Of a stretch of 64,000 nucleotides of DNA, positions 16,829 to 25,283 are shown piece after piece (position 1 is the first letter of the stretch; the number at the start of each line of letters is the position of its first letter). Under the pieces are notes generated by a model. The model searched no databases. It saw nothing but the letters and a program-made list of their open reading frames with translations, and was not told the DNA's origin. The position numbers were made by a program, and so were the translations under genes. This DNA comes from DATFVJ01 sp963727015. GTDB taxonomy: Bacteria; Actinomycetota; Actinomycetes; Streptosporangiales; Streptosporangiaceae. The stretch spans positions 364,786-428,785 of the forward strand of contig CAVSEV010000016.1 of assembly GCA_963727015.1 (NCBI GenBank). Direction: 5' to 3'.

Positions 16829-17649
16829 CGGAGAATCCTGACCTTTCCGGGGGTAACCCCAAGGACTGGGGTGCGGTCGATCCGTTCGATTCGTCTGACC
16901 CTTACCTTTGGGTGAGGCTGGAGCACCTGGGTCGCTACCTCTTCGCTCTCGACTACTTTCGAGAAACGGGCATGACGCGGGTACTCGACGCGGGCGCCGG
17001 CACCGGATACGGCTGCGGTCTAATGGCCGATGGAGGCCTCGACGTCACCGCACTCGACCTGGATGCGCAACTGGTGGGCCAATACACCGACCGTTGTGCG
17101 GGCCTCGACGTGCGCGGCATCGTGGCCGATCTCGAGCAGGGAGCACGCGGCGGCGTCGACTTCGACGGAATCGTCGTGTTCGAGGTACTTGAGCACCTGC
17201 GGGATCCGCGAACCGCTCTCGCCGGACTAGTGGACCGCCTCCGTCCTGCGGGAAAGCTCCTGGTTAGCGTTCCCAACCGGGTCTGGGAATCCCGAACGAC
17301 CGCTGGGCTGCCGACCAATCAGGCACATCGGGTGCTCTTTGGACGCCGAGAAATTGTCACGCTGATCGAAGGATGCGGCCTGTCGGTGTCACATGTGCTC
17401 GGGCAGGGCCTCTGCAATTATCTAATGAGAAGGGAACTATCGCTCCTCGAATCCGGACGGCTACGGGCGGCACTAGGGAAAGAGCGAGCGCTGAAATCCC
17501 CGAACCGGCTTAAGGACCTCGCCCGCCTTTTCGCCTACCCTACCGCCGATTACGCCGAATGGTCCTACTCCTTCGTCATGCTGGCAACCAAACCCGAGAG
17601 TCGCGGTCAGCCCGTAGAGGCATGCACGGATCCTCTGGGGTGCCGATAA
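16825..17649 (+). CDS. Class I SAM-dependent methyltransferase coupled to the cyclase-STAND gene
   Basis: 274 residues from GTG 16825, which overlaps the upstream stop as GTGA, so translation is coupled; a longer frame from 16702 would run inside the upstream gene. Motif I is RVLDAGAGTGYGCG near residues 52-65, the acidic residue after strand 2 is in VTALDLD, motif IV is IVVFEVLEHLRDP and post-motif strand KLLVSVPNR. This is the UbiG/Methyltransf_11-like fold acting on small molecules or other acceptors. The C-terminal 100 residues (RELSLLESGRLRAALGKE and onward) do not match a subfamily I know. Its tight coupling suggests it modifies something in the response controlled by the STAND protein. 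Confidence 0.85.
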   Translation: MTENPDLSGGNPKDWGAVDPFDSSDPYLWVRLEHLGRYLFALDYFRETGMTRVLDAGAGTGYGCGLMADGGLDVTALDLDAQLVGQYTDRCAGLDVRGIVADLEQGARGGVDFDGIVVFEVLEHLRDPRTALAGLVDRLRPAGKLLVSVPNRVWESRTTAGLPTNQAHRVLFGRREIVTLIEGCGLSVSHVLGQGLCNYLMRRELSLLESGRLRAALGKERALKSPNRLKDLARLFAYPTADYAEWSYSFVMLATKPESRGQPVEACTDPLGCR

Positions 17650-17674
17650 TTGTCTCGCACGACCTGAGCTAGCC

Positions 17675-17884
17675 TCACAGCGCTGGACCAGGAGCCAGTT
17701 GTTCGGCATGTGGCTGCGCAACCACCTCACTGTGGGGTGGTGTCACCGCCCGTGACACTTCCTTGGTTGCTGACAGCACCACGAACTGGCCATGTCCGAT
17801 CGTGGTCTCCACGCCCACGTCCAGCAGCCCGCCCCAGAACCGCGCGAGCCGTTCAGGACCGGTGGCGTCGATGAGGTACCCCAC
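17675..17884 (-). pseudogene. VOC/glyoxalase-like protein, N-terminal fragment
   Basis: The frame reads VGYLIDATGPERLARFWGGL, then LDVGVETTIGHGQFVVLSAT, the first module of the Glyoxalase_6-like VOC group. In the same frame upstream IPLAS precedes it, again as in the family, so the true start lies a little above 17884, but no start codon with a ribosome site is visible there. After LSAT the sequence becomes unrelated and the frame stops at 17675. Roughly 40 of 120 residues are left. Confidence 0.6.
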
Positions 17885-17950
17885 CGAAGCTAATGGAATA
17901 ACGCGACCGGCAAAACCGCCCCGGGCGGAACGCAGGCTGGCCGGGCATCA

Positions 17951-18457
17951 TCATGGCTGGGCTGGCGAGCCCGCAAGTGCCTCGGCGGCAGTCTTGAGCC
18001 GCCCGAGCGTGTGGCCCATGGCCTCGTGCAACTCGCGGTGCCGGTTGGTCGGAATGTCGAGCAACCGGGCCCAGGCCGGGATCCACCGGACCTCGTATGA
18101 CTCAGTGACGCGGGTGCCACCCTCGACGGTCTCGAAGCGGTACCGCCACACAGTGGACTCGCGGCCGCCCTCCTCGGTGACGAAGGCAAACTCCCGGCCG
18201 GGGTCAGCCGCCAGGACGCGGCCACGCCGCGACCAGCGCATCATGCCGAACGGGCCGCCCCTGTTGTGGCCGACGAACCTGTCACCCTCTGCCGCGACGG
18301 TCGTGCCGCCAGTCCACTCGACTCGCTCGCACTCCGGGCTCCACTCCCCCATCCGGGGCAGATCGGAGACCAGGTCGTAGATCCGGTCAGGGCTGGCGCC
18401 GATGACAGTCTGGCGGCTGTCCTGGGTGAGCCACCACCGTCCGTTGCTGGCGAGCAT
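17951..18457 (-). CDS. SRPBCC-family (polyketide cyclase/START-like) protein
   Basis: 168 residues with the typical opening VIGASPDRIYDLVSDLPRMG (residues 18-37), the strand WSPECERVEW, and the later RGRVLAADPGREFAFVTE and TRVTESYEVRW strands ending in a long C-terminal helix. These proteins form a helix-grip cavity for hydrophobic ligands. The ATG at 18457 follows GAGAGGGGAAAGCG. The gene is divergent from a TetR regulator and shares its short intergenic region, which has a good promoter and a palindrome, so TetR control is likely. Confidence 0.88.
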   Translation of the reverse strand: MLASNGRWWLTQDSRQTVIGASPDRIYDLVSDLPRMGEWSPECERVEWTGGTTVAAEGDRFVGHNRGGPFGMMRWSRRGRVLAADPGREFAFVTEEGGRESTVWRYRFETVEGGTRVTESYEVRWIPAWARLLDIPTNRHRELHEAMGHTLGRLKTAAEALAGSPAQP

Positions 18458-18488
18458 CGCTTTCCCCTCTCTTCGTGGTGCTTAACAC

Positions 18489-18517
18489 AGGCTATTGCTA
18501 TTAGCTATAGCTGTCAA
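18489..18517 (-). promoter_or_regulatory. Promoter of the SRPBCC gene with TetR-type operator in the spacer
   Basis: On the minus strand TTGACA (18512-18517) is separated by 17 bases from TAGCCT (18489-18494). The perfect palindrome AGCTATAGCT (18503-18512) lies in the spacer, where a bound TetR dimer would block RNA polymerase. The whole stretch is AT-rich against a GC-rich background. Confidence 0.65.
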
Positions 18518-18543
18518 TCAATGAACCTGCTATGATAAGCAAC

Positions 18544-19329
18544 ATGACAATCGAAGGGGCAGCCGCCCAGCCGCGTGGAGCTGCAGGGAACGCTGGCCAG
18601 CGACCAGACCGGCGGGCCCGTCGCCGCCAGGAAACCATCGCGGAGATCCTCGACATCGCCACCGAGATCATGACCGAGGAGGGCGTCAACGGCCTCAGCC
18701 TGGCCGAGATCGCCCGCCGCCTCGGGGTCCAGCCACCGTCGCTGTACAAGTACTTCCCCTCGCTGATGGCGGTCTACGACGAGCTCTTCCGCAGGGGCCA
18801 GGCCGAGCACCTTGCCATCATGAGAAACGCCTTGTCCGCCGCGGCGCCCGGGCTGACCGCACTGATCGCCGGCCTCGAAGCCAGCGGGCGCTGGCTGCTG
18901 GCCCACCGTGCGACGGCACAGCTGATGTTCTGGCGGCCCGTCCCGAACTTCGAGCCCTCAGCCGAGGCGTTCGCCCCCAGCGCGGAGATGGTCGCCCTGC
19001 AACGTGCATCGATGGCCGACGCCGTCGCGGCCGGGCAGCTCGGCCCGGAGGCAGACTCCGACGAGGCCATCGATCTTGTCTCCACGCTGATCGTCGGAGT
19101 GCTCAGCCAGGCAATAGCCAACGAGCCCGGCCTCGGCTGGGGCGAGGGCCGCTTCACTACGCAGTTCCCGAGACTGATGAAACTCCTGATCGCCGCATAC
19201 CCGCCGCGAGCCCGGCCGCAGTCACAAGCAGAAACGAGCGATCCTGCCGGCGCCGGCGGACCGGCGGAAATTACCTCGGTACTCTCGGCTGAATCGCAGC
19301 CGACCGTCACCGTCGGCGCGCACACGTAG
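18544..19329 (+). CDS. TetR/AcrR-family transcriptional regulator
   Basis: About 261 residues. The DNA-binding domain spans residues about 28-75, with ETIAEILDIATEIMTEEGV, then LSLAEIARRLGVQPPSLYKY, a textbook TetR helix-turn-helix. The C-terminal part resembles the TetR_C_33-like group (RWLLAHRATAQLMFWRPVPN). ATG 18544 is chosen over ATG 18532, which is only four codons upstream; neither has a clear ribosome site. It is divergent from the SRPBCC gene and probably regulates both through the palindrome at 18503-18512. Confidence 0.9.
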   Translation: MTIEGAAAQPRGAAGNAGQRPDRRARRRQETIAEILDIATEIMTEEGVNGLSLAEIARRLGVQPPSLYKYFPSLMAVYDELFRRGQAEHLAIMRNALSAAAPGLTALIAGLEASGRWLLAHRATAQLMFWRPVPNFEPSAEAFAPSAEMVALQRASMADAVAAGQLGPEADSDEAIDLVSTLIVGVLSQAIANEPGLGWGEGRFTTQFPRLMKLLIAAYPPRARPQSQAETSDPAGAGGPAEITSVLSAESQPTVTVGAHT

Positions 19330-19411
19330 CCGCCGATTTGGAGTGAAGGAAACTGAATACGGGCCGGTGGTTGTTACCGGCAGATAGCCGGACTCCATCG
19401 GCATCATTGCA

Positions 19412-19718
19412 TCACGCAGCACCGGACATTCCAGGCCCGAGCTCAACACCGACCTGGTCCTGGTCGATGACCGTGCGGCATTCGCTGCATACGAGCTGCT
19501 GCTCGACGTCGCCACCGCAGTCGACGTGGCGATAGATGATCGGCCGTCCATTTGGCGCCGCCCAGCGATCCCCCCAGTCGGTCAACGCGATGATCACGGG
19601 GGCGAGATCTCGTCCCTTGCCCGTCAAGCGGTACTCCTGGTAGGCCGAGCCTTCGGAGGAGAAGCGCGCTCCATGATCCCCGCTTCGACGAAACCGTCGG
19701 GCCGGGCAGCAAGGATGT
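19412..19718 (-). pseudogene. HxlR-family regulator, C-terminal fragment with frameshift
   Basis: From the right, one frame reads ARNILAARPDGFVEAGIMER; after a frame change near 19670 it continues ARFSSEGSAYQEYRLTGKGR and DLAPVIIALTDWGDRWAAP, ending YRHVDCGGDVEQQLVCSEC. This is the recognition-helix end, wing and C-terminal dimer segment of HxlR regulators. The first 30 residues, including the start of the helix-turn-helix, are missing because the homology ends exactly where the ABC-2 fragment on the other strand begins (19715). Confidence 0.75.
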
Positions 19719-20040
19719 TCCTGGCGGGCGCCGGGATCCTCCTGGGGACGCTGTTCCGCAACGAGCAGCAGGCAGCGGGAATCTCGCTGCTCCGAGGCCT
19801 AGGGCTCGCCGCGCTCGGCGGCTGCATGGTGCCGCTCGAAGTCCTCTCACCGACGATGAACGCGTCGCCCACATCACCCCCCAGGCCTGGGGGAACGACG
19901 CCTTCGCCAACCTCGTCGGCCACGGCGCCTCCATCACCGGCATCCTGCCGCAACTCGGCGTCCTCGCCGCGTACGCGGCCGTGCTGCTGACACTCGCCAC
20001 GTGCCGACTCCGCCACGTCCTGCTGAAAGAGCCAGCAGCC
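19715..20040 (+). pseudogene. ABC-2 type permease, C-terminal fragment with frameshift
   Basis: The frame reads MFLAGAGILLGTLFRNEQQA, then AALGGCMVPLEVLSPTM; near 19860 the frame changes and continues RVAHITPQAWGNDAFANLVG, then LPQLGVLAAYAAVLLTLATC and RLRHVLLK. These are the last transmembrane segments of an ABC-2 exporter permease. The N-terminal two thirds is absent, the fragment starting precisely where the HxlR fragment of the other strand ends. Confidence 0.75.
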
Positions 20041-20169
20041 AAGCAGAGCTTGGCTGGCGGCGATCAGTCGGCCGGGGCGAATGATGGCCGGGTTTGGCTC
20101 ATGTGTTCGAGCGACGCTTGCGCGGTTGCCGAACCTACGCATGCGGCGCCCGGGCACAACATAGAACGA

Positions 20170-20199
20170 CCCGCCCGGGACGGGAACGCGCCGGGCGGG
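20170..20199 (+). terminator. Intrinsic-type terminator hairpin
   Basis: CCCGCCCGG and CCGGGCGGG form a nine-base perfect stem around a 12-base loop, followed by CCTTCTTATT. It lies downstream of the permease fragment and would end plus-strand transcription. Confidence 0.7.
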
Positions 20200-20349
20200 C
20201 CTTCTTATTGGTGGGACGCGGTGCCGCGCGAAACGGTGTACATCATGAGGATTCCGGCGAGTGTGCGGCCCTGCGGGGTGCCAGAAGTCTGCCTGTGCCT
20301 GTGACCTGAGGCGATAGATTAGTCATGGTCATGGGGAATGATGATCACC

Positions 20350-20625
20350 GTGTCCATCCGTCTGCTCTACCTGATCTTCATCCGGCTCCGTGGCTGGCTG
20401 TTCCTGCTCGGTAGTTCGACGGCGTCCAAGAACGCCGAGCTGTTCGTGCTGGGGCACGAGGCCGCCGTGCAACGCCGCACCAATCCGCGGTCCCGGATGG
20501 ACTGGGCTGATCGCGCGGTCCCAGCCGCGCTGAACCGCATCCTGCCGGGAAGGCTGCGGATGCACCGGCTGGTCACTCCTAGCACTGTTCTTCGTTGGCA
20601 CTGTCGCCTGGTCACCTGGCCCTAG
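20350..20625 (+). mobile_element. Truncated rve-type transposase, N-terminal leader only (copy 1)
   Basis: From GTG 20350 the frame reads VSIRLLYLIFIRLRGWLFLL, then ASKNAELFVLGHEAAVQRR and ends LVTPSTVLRWHCRLVTWP. This is the leader region that precedes the integrase catalytic core in a large actinobacterial transposase group (SxKxAELxVLRHExAVLRR ... VTPxTxLRWHRxL). The catalytic DDE core is missing entirely; the frame stops at 20625. Two other truncated leaders of this kind occur at 25906 and 28588. Confidence 0.75.
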
Positions 20626-20813
20626 CGCCACGGCCCAGGCCACCCCGACGGCGCGGCGGCGCGGCGGAGCGGCGGTTATCTGGCGGGCGGACGGGTGATG
20701 GCGGCATGCCGACAGGCCGACGGATGGCCCGAGCCGGCGGCGCCCCGCCGGGGTTATGGTCCTGGTGTCCCGGGTCATGCGGGTTGCACCGGGCCGTGGG
20801 GAGGCGCTGTCGG

Positions 20814-21800
20814 GTGAGGCGGGCGGGCGTGTTCGCCAGGTTGCGGCTTCCCCTGGTGCTGGTGGCAGTGGCGGTGGCCTACGGGACGGCCGGGTACCAG
20901 GTGGTTGAGGGCTGGGGGCCGCTCGACGCTTTCTACATGACCGTCATCACGCTCACCACCGTGGGATATGGCGAGGTGCGCCCGCTGGACGCGGCGGGCA
21001 AGCTGTTCACGATCTCGCTGCTGGCGCTCGGCGTGGTCGCCCTGGCCGCCGCCATCAGCGCCTTCACCCAGCTGGTCGCGGGCGGCGAGCTGGCGAGCTG
21101 GCTGCGGAGGAAGCGGATGGATACCTCACTGGGCCGGATGCGCGGCCATTACATCGTCTGCGCCTACGGCCGGGTCGGCCGGGCCGCGGTGGCCCAGCTC
21201 CGCGCGGACGGCGTGTCCTGCCTCGTCGTCGAGCCCAAGCCGGAACTAGCCGCCCTGCTGGAGGACCACCAGGTCCCCCATCTGACCGGCGATCCCACCC
21301 AGGAGTCCGTGCTGCGGCGCGCCGGCGTGGAGCAGGCCAGCGGGCTGCTGTGCGCGGTCGACTCCGACGCGATCAACGTCTACATCACGCTCACCGCCCG
21401 TGCGATGAACCCGCAGCTGACCATCGTCGCGAGGGCCTCCGATCCCGAATCGGCGGGCACCCTGCGCCGTGCCGGGGCCGACCACGTGGTCTCGCCTTAC
21501 GACGTAAGCGGCAGCCGGATGGGCGTGCTGGCCGTGCACCCGGCGATCGTCAACTTCCTCGACATGGTCCGCGTCGCCCCCGGGTGGCGGCTGGAGGAGA
21601 TCGAGGTCCGCCCGGCCGCCCGGCTGGACGGCACGACGATCGGGCAGATCCGCGCCGCCCATCCCGAGGTCAGGATCCTCGCGGTCACCCAGCGCGGCGT
21701 GGGCGCTGTTGCCTTGCCCGCGCACGAGATGACCCTGGGCCCCGGCGATCTCGTCCTGCTCCTCGGGCCGGCCGCCGCGGTCCAGGCTGCCGCCGGCTGA
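20814..21800 (+). CDS. Potassium channel with RCK (TrkA-N/TrkA-C) regulatory domains
   Basis: 328 residues from GTG 20814, preceded by GGGGAGG; the frame is open further upstream but without support. Residues about 8-100 form a two-helix ion channel: an N-terminal hydrophobic helix, the selectivity filter TLTTVGYGE near residues 47-55, and a second helix (LFTISLLALGVVALAAAISA). Residues about 120-235 are the NAD-binding RCK domain (HYIVCAYGRVGRAAVAQL, then VVEPKPE), and the last 80 residues the TrkA-C ligand domain. The protein sits in the membrane and gates potassium flux in response to a cytoplasmic ligand. It is intact. Confidence 0.93.
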   Translation: MRRAGVFARLRLPLVLVAVAVAYGTAGYQVVEGWGPLDAFYMTVITLTTVGYGEVRPLDAAGKLFTISLLALGVVALAAAISAFTQLVAGGELASWLRRKRMDTSLGRMRGHYIVCAYGRVGRAAVAQLRADGVSCLVVEPKPELAALLEDHQVPHLTGDPTQESVLRRAGVEQASGLLCAVDSDAINVYITLTARAMNPQLTIVARASDPESAGTLRRAGADHVVSPYDVSGSRMGVLAVHPAIVNFLDMVRVAPGWRLEEIEVRPAARLDGTTIGQIRAAHPEVRILAVTQRGVGAVALPAHEMTLGPGDLVLLLGPAAAVQAAAG

Positions 21801-22021
21801 CCCCGCCGCGGCGCGCCCCGGGAAAGGAGCCCCGCCAGGCCTCTGCCGGGCCGGCAATCGGGCTCCCGGCGCTCCTGGGCTGCGCGCCGTTGCGGCCAGC
21901 ACCGCCCACCCCAGCACTTAGCGCTTGCGAGATTTGTTAATTGCGGAGATGGCACTTCGTTAGACCGTCGTGATCAGGCGGGGCGGCGCGGGCCCGGTTC
22001 AGGCGGGACAGAAGAGGCGCC
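21801..22021. other. Intergenic stretch
   Basis: No gene is supported. A ribosome-site-like GAAGAGGCG lies just before the ATG at 22022. Confidence 0.35.
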
Positions 22022-22285
22022 ATGGGAGTGTTCGCGGACGAGTTGCGCGCTGGCATCGATGAGGCGGCGCGCAAGCTGATCGAGGCCCGGCTGGCCGGCG
22101 ACGACTACGGGGCCGCAGCATACGCGAGCGGCTCGGGTTCCTGCGCCGTGTCGCGCACCGGCACGGGCTCGGGCCCTGGCCGTGCCCGGAGTCCCCCGCG
22201 AGGCCGACGAGGACGATGCTGGTACGCGGCGGCGGTCATGTACCAACAGCTACTGGCTGAGGTACGGCCCGGGCAGGTGCGGTGA
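22022..22285 (+). pseudogene. Small hypothetical gene with a probable frameshift
   Basis: The protein starts MGVFADELRAGIDEAARKLI and EARLAGDDYGAAAY, an amphipathic helical pattern common in short actinobacterial proteins of unknown function. After residue 38 the frame turns into a Ser/Gly/Arg-rich tail, while a neighbouring frame continues sensibly as RERLGFLRRVAHRHGLGPWP. A frame change near 22135 is therefore likely. I know no function for it. Confidence 0.45.
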
Positions 22286-23241
22286 TCACAAAGCGGCCAG
22301 CGCGACGAGGAATGGCCCGGAAGACTATGTGACGGATGAAACTTCGAGCGCTGGACGAATGACCGCACCACCCAGGAACACCCACGCCACCTCGGACCGG
22401 ACGGCCTCAGCCCGCGCGTTGCCGACGCCCACCGGCTGGCCTGGCGGCGGGCTGCAGCCTCCGTCCCCCGCCGGAACATCGACCCCAGCCGCAGGCGGTC
22501 GGATTCCGCGATGAGATCACCAACGGTGCCTCGAGCAGCCTCGCGTCCTCCGCATCCACAGGCCACGCCGACAGCGTTTCTCAGTCACGCCACGACCGCG
22601 CGCCGGCCGGTTAGAAGCAACCGGGGCCCAACGTCCGATGCCAGGAGCGACACCACACGGCATCCCCATCACGGCGCATTAGACCGGCCCGGACCGCTCA
22701 CCGCCGTTGATGGCCGCTGAACTCACCACGGCACGATCGCGACGGTGAAAAGAAAGCCGAAACGCATGTCACGCCTCCTCCCGGAGACCATACGAATCCG
22801 ATTTCATCGCATCGCCGCCCCGGGACTGGTGACAGGGGCCAAGGACCCGCCCAGCCAGGAAGAACGGCACCCGCATCGCCCCGTTGGCAATCGCGCACAG
22901 TAATCCCGTTAGGCCCGCTGCCGAGGGCCAATTGCGCGGGAGACACAACGCGGCAGCCGTTCTGTATCAATAATCCAAACGGCGGCCGCGCATGCGCCAC
23001 GGCATGGCAGCGCCGCAATCGCTCCGCGTCGCGACATCGGCTCCCCTGCGGCCCGCTCACACCGCGTCGCGCTCGCGCTCGCCCGTCCGCACCCGCAGCG
23101 CTCTCTCCGCGGTCGTGACCCCGATCTTCCCAACGCCGACCGTGCAGGTATTGACTCACTCGCGATGACAGCGGCCACAGTCTCGGCGCCCTCAGCGTTA
23201 ACGACGCTGGCGCTGTGGAGCGCAGGACCCTCCCGCAACCG
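22286..23241. other. 0.95-kb stretch downstream of mreB without a supported gene
   Basis: All frames in this stretch are short or Arg/Pro/Ser-rich and show no known motif. The stretch contains no palindrome or repeat I can defend. It separates the potassium channel region from mreB and may be decayed. Confidence 0.35.
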
Positions 23242-24273
23242 TTACCGGCGCGTCTGCGGTACCAGCACCTGCTGGAGAGCGTCGAAGTCCTCAACGCATT
23301 TGCCCGCGCCGAGCACGACCGACTCCAGCGGATTGTCGGCCAGATGGACCGGCATCCCTGTCTCTTCGCGCAGCCGCTCATCGAGGCCGCGCAACAGCGC
23401 ACCACCGCCGGTGAGCGCGACACCGCGGTCCATGACGTCGCCGGCCAGCTCGGCCGGGCACGTGTCGAGCGTGGCCTTGACCGTGTCCACGACGGTGCTG
23501 ACCGGTTCGGCGATCGCGTGCCGAACTTCCCCGGCAGAAATCACGATGGTCTTCGGCAGGCCGCTCACCAGGTCGCGGCCGCGGATCTCGGCGTGCGGTT
23601 CATCTGGCAACGGGTAGGCCGATCCGATCGCGATCTTGATCTGTTCGGCGGTCCGTTCGCCCACCATGACGGAGTACTCCTTCTTGGTGAAGGCGATGAT
23701 CGCCTGGTCCATTTCGTCGCCGCCGACCCGGATGGATTGGGAGGTCACGATGCCGCCGAGCGAGATCACCGCTACCTCGGTGGTCCCGCCGCCCACGTCC
23801 ACCACCATGTTGCCGGTCGGCTCGTACACCGGCAGCCCGGCGCCGATCGCGGCCGCCATCGGCTCTTCGATGATGTACACGCGGCGCGCACCGGCCTGGT
23901 GCCCGGCTTCCCTCACCGCGCTTTGCTCCACGCCGGTGATCCCACTGGGCACCGCAACCACCAGCCGCGGCTTGGCCAGGTACCGGCGGCGGTGGACCTG
24001 GTGGATGAAGTAGCGCAGCATCCGCTGAGTGACATCGAAGTCGGCGATGACGCCGTCCTTCAGCGGCCTGACCGCCACGATGTTCCCCGGCGTCCGGCCG
24101 ATCATCTGTTTCGCCTGGACGCCGACCGCAACGATCTTGCCGGTGTTCGTGTTGAGGGCCACTACCGACGGTTCGTTCAGCGCGATCCCCCGGCGGCGCA
24201 CGTACACCAGGGTGTTCGCGGTACCGAGGTCGACCGCCACGTCACGGCCGAGGAACGCCAGTGTGTTGGCCAT
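23242..24273 (-). CDS. mreB: Rod shape-determining protein MreB (actin homologue)
   Basis: 343 residues from ATG 24273 (an ATG nine codons earlier is also open). Actin-fold motifs are present: phosphate-1 DVAVDLGTANTLVYVR near the start, the LNEPSVVALNT segment, connect-1 (VEQSAVREAG, IIEEPMAAAIGAGLP), phosphate-2 NMVVDVGGGTTEVAVIS near residue 155, the PKTIVIS and adenosine motif ALTGGGALLRGLDERL near residue 285. MreB forms membrane-bound filaments that guide cell-wall synthesis or, in filamentous actinomycetes, spore-wall formation. No mreC, mreD, pbp or rodA gene is nearby, so this is an orphan copy. Confidence 0.95.
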   Translation of the reverse strand: MANTLAFLGRDVAVDLGTANTLVYVRRRGIALNEPSVVALNTNTGKIVAVGVQAKQMIGRTPGNIVAVRPLKDGVIADFDVTQRMLRYFIHQVHRRRYLAKPRLVVAVPSGITGVEQSAVREAGHQAGARRVYIIEEPMAAAIGAGLPVYEPTGNMVVDVGGGTTEVAVISLGGIVTSQSIRVGGDEMDQAIIAFTKKEYSVMVGERTAEQIKIAIGSAYPLPDEPHAEIRGRDLVSGLPKTIVISAGEVRHAIAEPVSTVVDTVKATLDTCPAELAGDVMDRGVALTGGGALLRGLDERLREETGMPVHLADNPLESVVLGAGKCVEDFDALQQVLVPQTRR

Positions 24274-24514
24274 GAGAAACGAGCCTTCGAACGAAACCAT
24301 CTGCTGATGACGTTGAATGCGGATACCGGGTGCGGCCGCGGCAGCACCGTGTCATTCACCGGCCGACGCGGAAAGGAGAAACGAGCTCCGGGAAGAAGAT
24401 GTTGATTTGCCGCTCGCCCGACTCAGATGAGCCGGAGCCATATACAATATTGTACCGGACGTCTAACGCATAGTCACCGCGGAAGGTGCCCGCGCCCGCC
24501 CAGGAGCCGGCATC

Positions 24515-24692
24515 GTGACCAGCACACCCTCCCGACTCATTGATCACCGAGCGCCCAGGCCGGGTCACCTTCGACTCGCTCGACCCGGCGACCGGCGAGG
24601 TCGTCGGCACCTACCCCCGTGCGTGACGCCGCGGCGGTCAACGCCGCGGTGGCGCGTGCCCGGGCCGCCACCGCCTTCTGGTCGCCGCTGCC
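24515..24692 (+). pseudogene. Aldehyde dehydrogenase, N-terminal fragment with two frameshifts
   Basis: From GTG 24515 the first residues VTSTP are followed, after a frame change near 24532, by SLITERPGRVTFDSLDPATG and EVVGTYP. After another change near 24616 the text resumes as VRDAAAVNAAVARARAATAF, the beginning of NAD(P)-dependent aldehyde dehydrogenases (FDSLDPATGEVVGTYPVxDAAxVDAAVARAR). The match ends at about 24692, where a gene of a different origin begins on the other strand. About 60 of 500 residues remain. Confidence 0.7.
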
Positions 24693-25027
24693 GGCTCCTC
24701 GCACGCATACGTGCTCCAACTCACCCCCGGCGTAATTCACCTCGATGAAACCTTCGGGTAGTTCTTCCGGATGCCCGTCGTCGTGAAGGCGTAGCGCATA
24801 CCCGCATACCGGGCAGTGCGCCTCATACGGTTCTGCGGTGTGGTCAAAGGCTCGCTTGCTCTCGGCCTTTTCCACTTCGCGCAGGACACGAGCCCACGCG
24901 TCGCTTGTCTTTGCCTGCTCTTCTAGCCAGCGGCGCTGCTTGTAGCCGAATATTTCCGCTCACCTCTTTCGGCTCTTTCGGCGCATTCTTTCCAGCTAAT
25001 CCACTGCCAGCGCTCGAATATGCTCAT
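24692..25027 (-). pseudogene. Integrative-element gene of unknown function, frameshifted and truncated
   Basis: From ATG 25027 (overlapping the upstream stop as ATGA) the frame reads MSIFERWQWISWKECAERAE; near 24960 the frame changes to AEIFGYKQRRWLEEQAKTSD and then AFDHTAEPYEAHCPVCGYAL, with a CxxC pair that could bind zinc, ending EVNYAGGELEHVCVRG. Beyond about 24692 the frame runs into antisense aldehyde dehydrogenase sequence, so the true C-terminus is lost. It is lower in GC than its neighbours and belongs with the small genes and GntR regulator to the right. Confidence 0.5.
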
Positions 25028-25143
25028 GACACACCGTCCGGCCTGCGGAGCGTGCCGTCTGGCCAACGCGTCCACAAAGGCCCGTCGAAGCACGGGCCGC
25101 GGCAGTCGTCCTCGTTAACGAAGCAGTCCGGCCGCTTGATCAT
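25024..25143 (-). CDS. 39-residue Cys-rich small protein of a mobile element
   Basis: ATG 25143 is preceded by GGGGGAG at a good distance. The product is MIKRPDCFVNEDDCRGPCFD followed by GPLWTRWPDGTLRRPDGVS. It has three cysteines and several Pro/Asp/Trp, and overlaps the next gene by four bases. Very short proteins like this are common in the variable part of actinomycete integrative conjugative elements; I do not know a function. Confidence 0.55.
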   Translation of the reverse strand: MIKRPDCFVNEDDCRGPCFDGPLWTRWPDGTLRRPDGVS

Positions 25144-25209
25144 CTTTGTCACTCCCCCTAGCGGGATGCACAGCCTCGTGACCTCCAACTTACTGAACAG
25201 GCCGGGCAA

Positions 25210-25266
25210 GTCAAACAGAGCGGACAGATCAAATACGTCAAACAGAGTTGCATACGTCACACAGGT
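25210..25266. promoter_or_regulatory. Three GTCAAACAGAG-type repeats, probable GntR operator
   Basis: Exact copies of GTCAAACAGAG lie at 25210-25220 and 25237-25247, with a variant GTCACACAGGT at 25256-25266. They sit between the divergent GntR gene (start 25284) and the small element genes (start 25143), the right place for the regulator to control both directions. Confidence 0.6.
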
Positions 25267-25283
25267 TTGAGACCGTTGGGAGC

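Noticed and set aside
13895..17649. The locus as part of a prophage
   Set aside because: No capsid, tail, terminase or lysis genes are present anywhere in the window.
17740..17758. Inverted repeat GTGTCAC...GTGACAC
   Set aside because: Short, inside the VOC fragment and without a regulatory gene it could serve; such repeats are expected by chance in 64 kb.
20329..20778. Minus-strand frame of 149 codons
   Set aside because: Shadow of the truncated transposase leader and of the channel upstream region.
23215..24405. Plus-strand frame of 396 codons over mreB
   Set aside because: Shadow of mreB; composition is His/Asp/Arg-rich as expected for antisense GC-rich DNA.
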